Shown: positions 62,323 through 64,000 of the stretch, piece by piece
Numbering within the stretch: the first letter of the stretch is position 1
How the letters are laid out: each line of letters begins with the position of its first letter
From: Rhizobium sp. Root1334
GTDB lineage: Bacteria; Pseudomonadota; Alphaproteobacteria; Rhizobiales; Rhizobiaceae
DNA length: 64,000 bases
Direction of reading: 5' to 3'
Assembly: GCF_001426665.1 (NCBI RefSeq)
Contig: NZ_LMEY01000030.1
Span: 725 to 64,724 of the forward strand
Translations under genes and position numbers: made by a program
The notes under the pieces: model-generated
What the model was told of the DNA's origin: nothing
The model's input: the letters and a program-made list of their open reading frames with translations, nothing else
Database searches by the model: none

Positions 62323-63398
62323 GACTGCGCCTCGTCTTCAATCTTGATCTTCTGGCCGTCCTCCAGGCTATGGACCCCTGCCGTTACCACACGCATGCCG
62401 GCATCGATGCCGGAGGTGATGACGACCACATTGCCCGTCTGCGGCCCGGTGACCACTTCGCGGGTCTCGACCGTTACGCCGCCCTCATCGACCACCCAGA
62501 CATAGGATTTTCCGTCACGCACGAGGATGGCGGTTGCTGGCAGCACCAGTTGCTCGACAATAGCTTCTTTGAGCGTGGCGGTGATCGTGGTGCCAAGCCG
62601 GAAAGCTGCCGGTGGATTTTCAAGCGCGATCTTGACGCGGCGCGTGCGTGTTGCCGGATCTGCTGCCGGTGCGACCTCACGGACAAGGCCGCTAACCGTT
62701 ATCGCTGGATCGATCTGCAGGGAAACAAGGAATGGCGTCCCCACATGCAAAAGCGCATTGCCGTCTGGAACGTCCACCACCGCATCCCGGGCATCCGGCC
62801 GGGCAACAGTCACGACTGCCGCACCGGCGGCGACCACTTGGCCCACCTCCGCCCCGGTCTCGGTCACCACGCCGTCGAAGGCGGCCTTCACCTGTGCATA
62901 GGAGAGTTGCTCCTCAGCTTTCAGCAGCGCCGCACGCGACTGGACAACCGACGCTTCCGCCGCGGCACTCGCCTGTTCGGTACTTTCCACCGACGCTTGG
63001 GTTTCCGTACCGATCTTGAACAGCGCCCTCGTGCGCCGCTCGACCGAAACGGCATTGGCAAGCGTCGCTTCCGCATTTGCCAGATCGGCACGGGCCGACC
63101 CGACGGCAAGCTCAAGCGCTGTTGGATCGAGCGCGGCCAGAAGCTGGCCCTGCGTCACGGTATCACCGGTATCGACATCCCGGGCAACCAGCAGGCCCGT
63201 CACGCGAGGGCCGAAGTTGGTCTGGACCTTTGGCTGCACGGTGCCCGCGAAGCTGGGAGCAGGCAGCCGTTGCAGCACAACGATTTGCGAAAGCACCGGG
63301 CGGATTGCCGGTTCAGCCTGCTCTTCCTTTTCCTGGCAACCGGCAAGTATTAGAAATGCGCATGGCGCAACGAGCAGGCCGAGGGATATCCGGTTCAT
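62319..63398 (-). CDS. RND efflux adaptor lipoprotein (second adaptor)
   Basis: 359 residues. A lipoprotein signal peptide ends in LILAGCQEKEEQ, so Cys20 would be acylated. The adaptor body has a lipoyl half (VVLQRLPAPSFAGTVQPKVQTNFGPRVTGLLVARDVDTGDTV), a helical hairpin of about 70 residues and the closing barrel half (AAFDGVVTETGAEVGQVVAAGAAVVTVARPDARD). The outer adaptor gene overlaps it upstream (ATGA at 63395). Two adaptors for one pump is recurrent in this RND clade. Confidence 0.9.
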   Translation of the reverse strand: MNRISLGLLVAPCAFLILAGCQEKEEQAEPAIRPVLSQIVVLQRLPAPSFAGTVQPKVQTNFGPRVTGLLVARDVDTGDTVTQGQLLAALDPTALELAVGSARADLANAEATLANAVSVERRTRALFKIGTETQASVESTEQASAAAEASVVQSRAALLKAEEQLSYAQVKAAFDGVVTETGAEVGQVVAAGAAVVTVARPDARDAVVDVPDGNALLHVGTPFLVSLQIDPAITVSGLVREVAPAADPATRTRRVKIALENPPAAFRLGTTITATLKEAIVEQLVLPATAILVRDGKSYVWVVDEGGVTVETREVVTGPQTGNVVVITSGIDAGMRVVTAGVHSLEDGQKIKIEDEAQS

Positions 63399-64000
63399 TT
63401 CGCCCGCTCCTTGATCACATAGACGGTCTGGCCGGGGCGCAGCATCTTTCCGCCTTCGGTCACCACGGCCTCCCCGTTGGACAGGCCTTCCGCAACAAGC
63501 ACGCGGCCTGTCTCGTAAGATGCCACCTTCACAGGCTTGCGGCTAACCGTGTTGTCCTTGTCATTGACCACCCAGACGGCCGGTTTTCCATCCAGCGAGG
63601 ACAGCGATGTCCATGGCAGCACGACCAGCTTTGACGGCTTGGAGCTGGCAAATCCGGTCACCGGCGCGCCGAGCGTCATGCGATCAGGCGTCGTGTCCAT
63701 GGCAATCTTGACGCGAACGGTTCCCGTTGCCGTATCGATCGTCGGCGAGATCTCACTGATCGTTCCCTCAGTTTTGACGGAAGGATCACTGACGAGCGCC
63801 AGCTGGATTTTCGGCTCCGCGGGCTTTTCGAACAGCAGCGATTCATAAACGTCGAATATTGCATCGCGGGGACCATCCCTTGCGACGGAAAACATCGTTT
63901 GCGCGGCCTGAACCACCTGACCCGTCTCGGCATTGCGTGCCGTGACGATCCCATCCGCATCAGCCTTCAGTTCGGTATAGGAGAGCGCGTCCCGGGACGT
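63395..64000 (-). CDS. RND efflux adaptor, C-terminal part (cut by window edge)
   Basis: About 201 residues are visible and the frame continues past the window end. The visible part starts with the end of a lipoyl domain (YTELKADADGIVTARNAETGQVVQAAQTMFSV) and runs through the beta-barrel (LALVSDPSVKTEGTISEISPTIDTATGTVRVKIAMD) to a membrane-proximal domain ending LSNGEAVVTEGGKMLRPGQTVYVIKERAK. An internal GTG at 63916 is not the real start. With the lipoprotein adaptor it forms a heteromeric adaptor ring for the pump at 59218. Confidence 0.88.
   Translation of the reverse strand, partial: TSRDALSYTELKADADGIVTARNAETGQVVQAAQTMFSVARDGPRDAIFDVYESLLFEKPAEPKIQLALVSDPSVKTEGTISEISPTIDTATGTVRVKIAMDTTPDRMTLGAPVTGFASSKPSKLVVLPWTSLSSLDGKPAVWVVNDKDNTVSRKPVKVASYETGRVLVAEGLSNGEAVVTEGGKMLRPGQTVYVIKERAK

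Noticed and set aside
1-64000. CRISPR array, tRNA or rRNA gene, insertion sequence transposase or integrase
   Set aside because: I saw no regularly spaced direct repeats, no recognisable tRNA or rRNA sequence, and no transposase or integrase protein in any frame.

Overview
The window looks like a chromosomal (or chromid) segment of an alphaproteobacterium of the Rhizobiaceae (Rhizobium, Agrobacterium, Sinorhizobium and relatives). This rests on GC-rich coding sequence, a CyaC-type redox-sensing adenylate cyclase, a urt-ure supercluster with rhizobial hitchhiker genes, a soxBDAG sarcosine oxidase set, and palindromic REP/REPIN-like repeats built on short 'ctcccc...gggg' hairpins. The genus is an inference; there is no rRNA or other phylogenetic marker here. 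The dominant theme is scavenging nitrogen and carbon from small organic compounds.

Layout. (1) 1-2776, minus: end of a polyol (sorbitol/mannitol type) ABC transporter operon, with a permease cut by the window edge, its binding protein and a SorC-type regulator. (2) 2980-18723: reductive pyrimidine catabolism. preT-preA reduce uracil/thymine, hydA opens the ring and a beta-ureidopropionase finishes. A divergent rutR has a near-consensus RutR box in the shared promoter, and a cupin gene and an ABC transporter of the NMT1/THI5 binding-protein type follow. Two signalling enzymes, a CyaC-like cyclase and a diguanylate cyclase, sit between preA and rutR. Two small DUF559 (PD-(D/E)XK-like) nuclease genes, each preceded by a REPIN-like repeat, are wedged into these operons. 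(3) 19090-23600: an RND efflux pump (adaptor plus pump). (4) 23679-37644, minus: urea uptake and hydrolysis, urtABCDE followed 6 bases later by ureD-ureA-DUF1272-ureB-LprI-like-'urease operon accessory'-ureC-DUF2459, then a peroxiredoxin and ureE-ureF-ureG. (5) 37958-42263, plus: divergent from urtA, a large sensor kinase with an NCS1-permease-like membrane half, a Cys-rich linker, kinase and receiver domains, plus a LuxR-type response regulator. (6) 42268-49045, minus: a D-2-hydroxyacid dehydrogenase and branched-chain amino-acid transport (livJ, a DUF6867-like membrane protein, livF-G-M-H). (7) 49349-57032, minus: a dimethylglycine/sarcosine dehydrogenase-like enzyme and soxG-A-D-B. (8) 57262-59212, plus: cysQ and a DUF2793 phage-tail-like protein. 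(9) 59218-64000, minus: a second RND pump with two adaptor genes, the outer one cut by the window edge.

How it fits together. The pyrimidine genes release ammonia and beta-alanine. Urea is imported by Urt and hydrolysed by the Ni urease. Amino acids enter through Liv, and methylglycines are demethylated by Sox and the dehydrogenase. The permease-kinase/regulator pair is placed to control urea uptake. The most unusual signals are the paired [REPIN-like repeat]-[DUF559] cassettes. In both cassettes the nuclease gene starts at the outer end of the repeat, and its stop codon overlaps the start codon of the next operon gene (ATGA). A third, related repeat without a nuclease lies between urtD and urtE. 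Next in interest are the permease-fused kinase and the redox cyclase with its unusual start.
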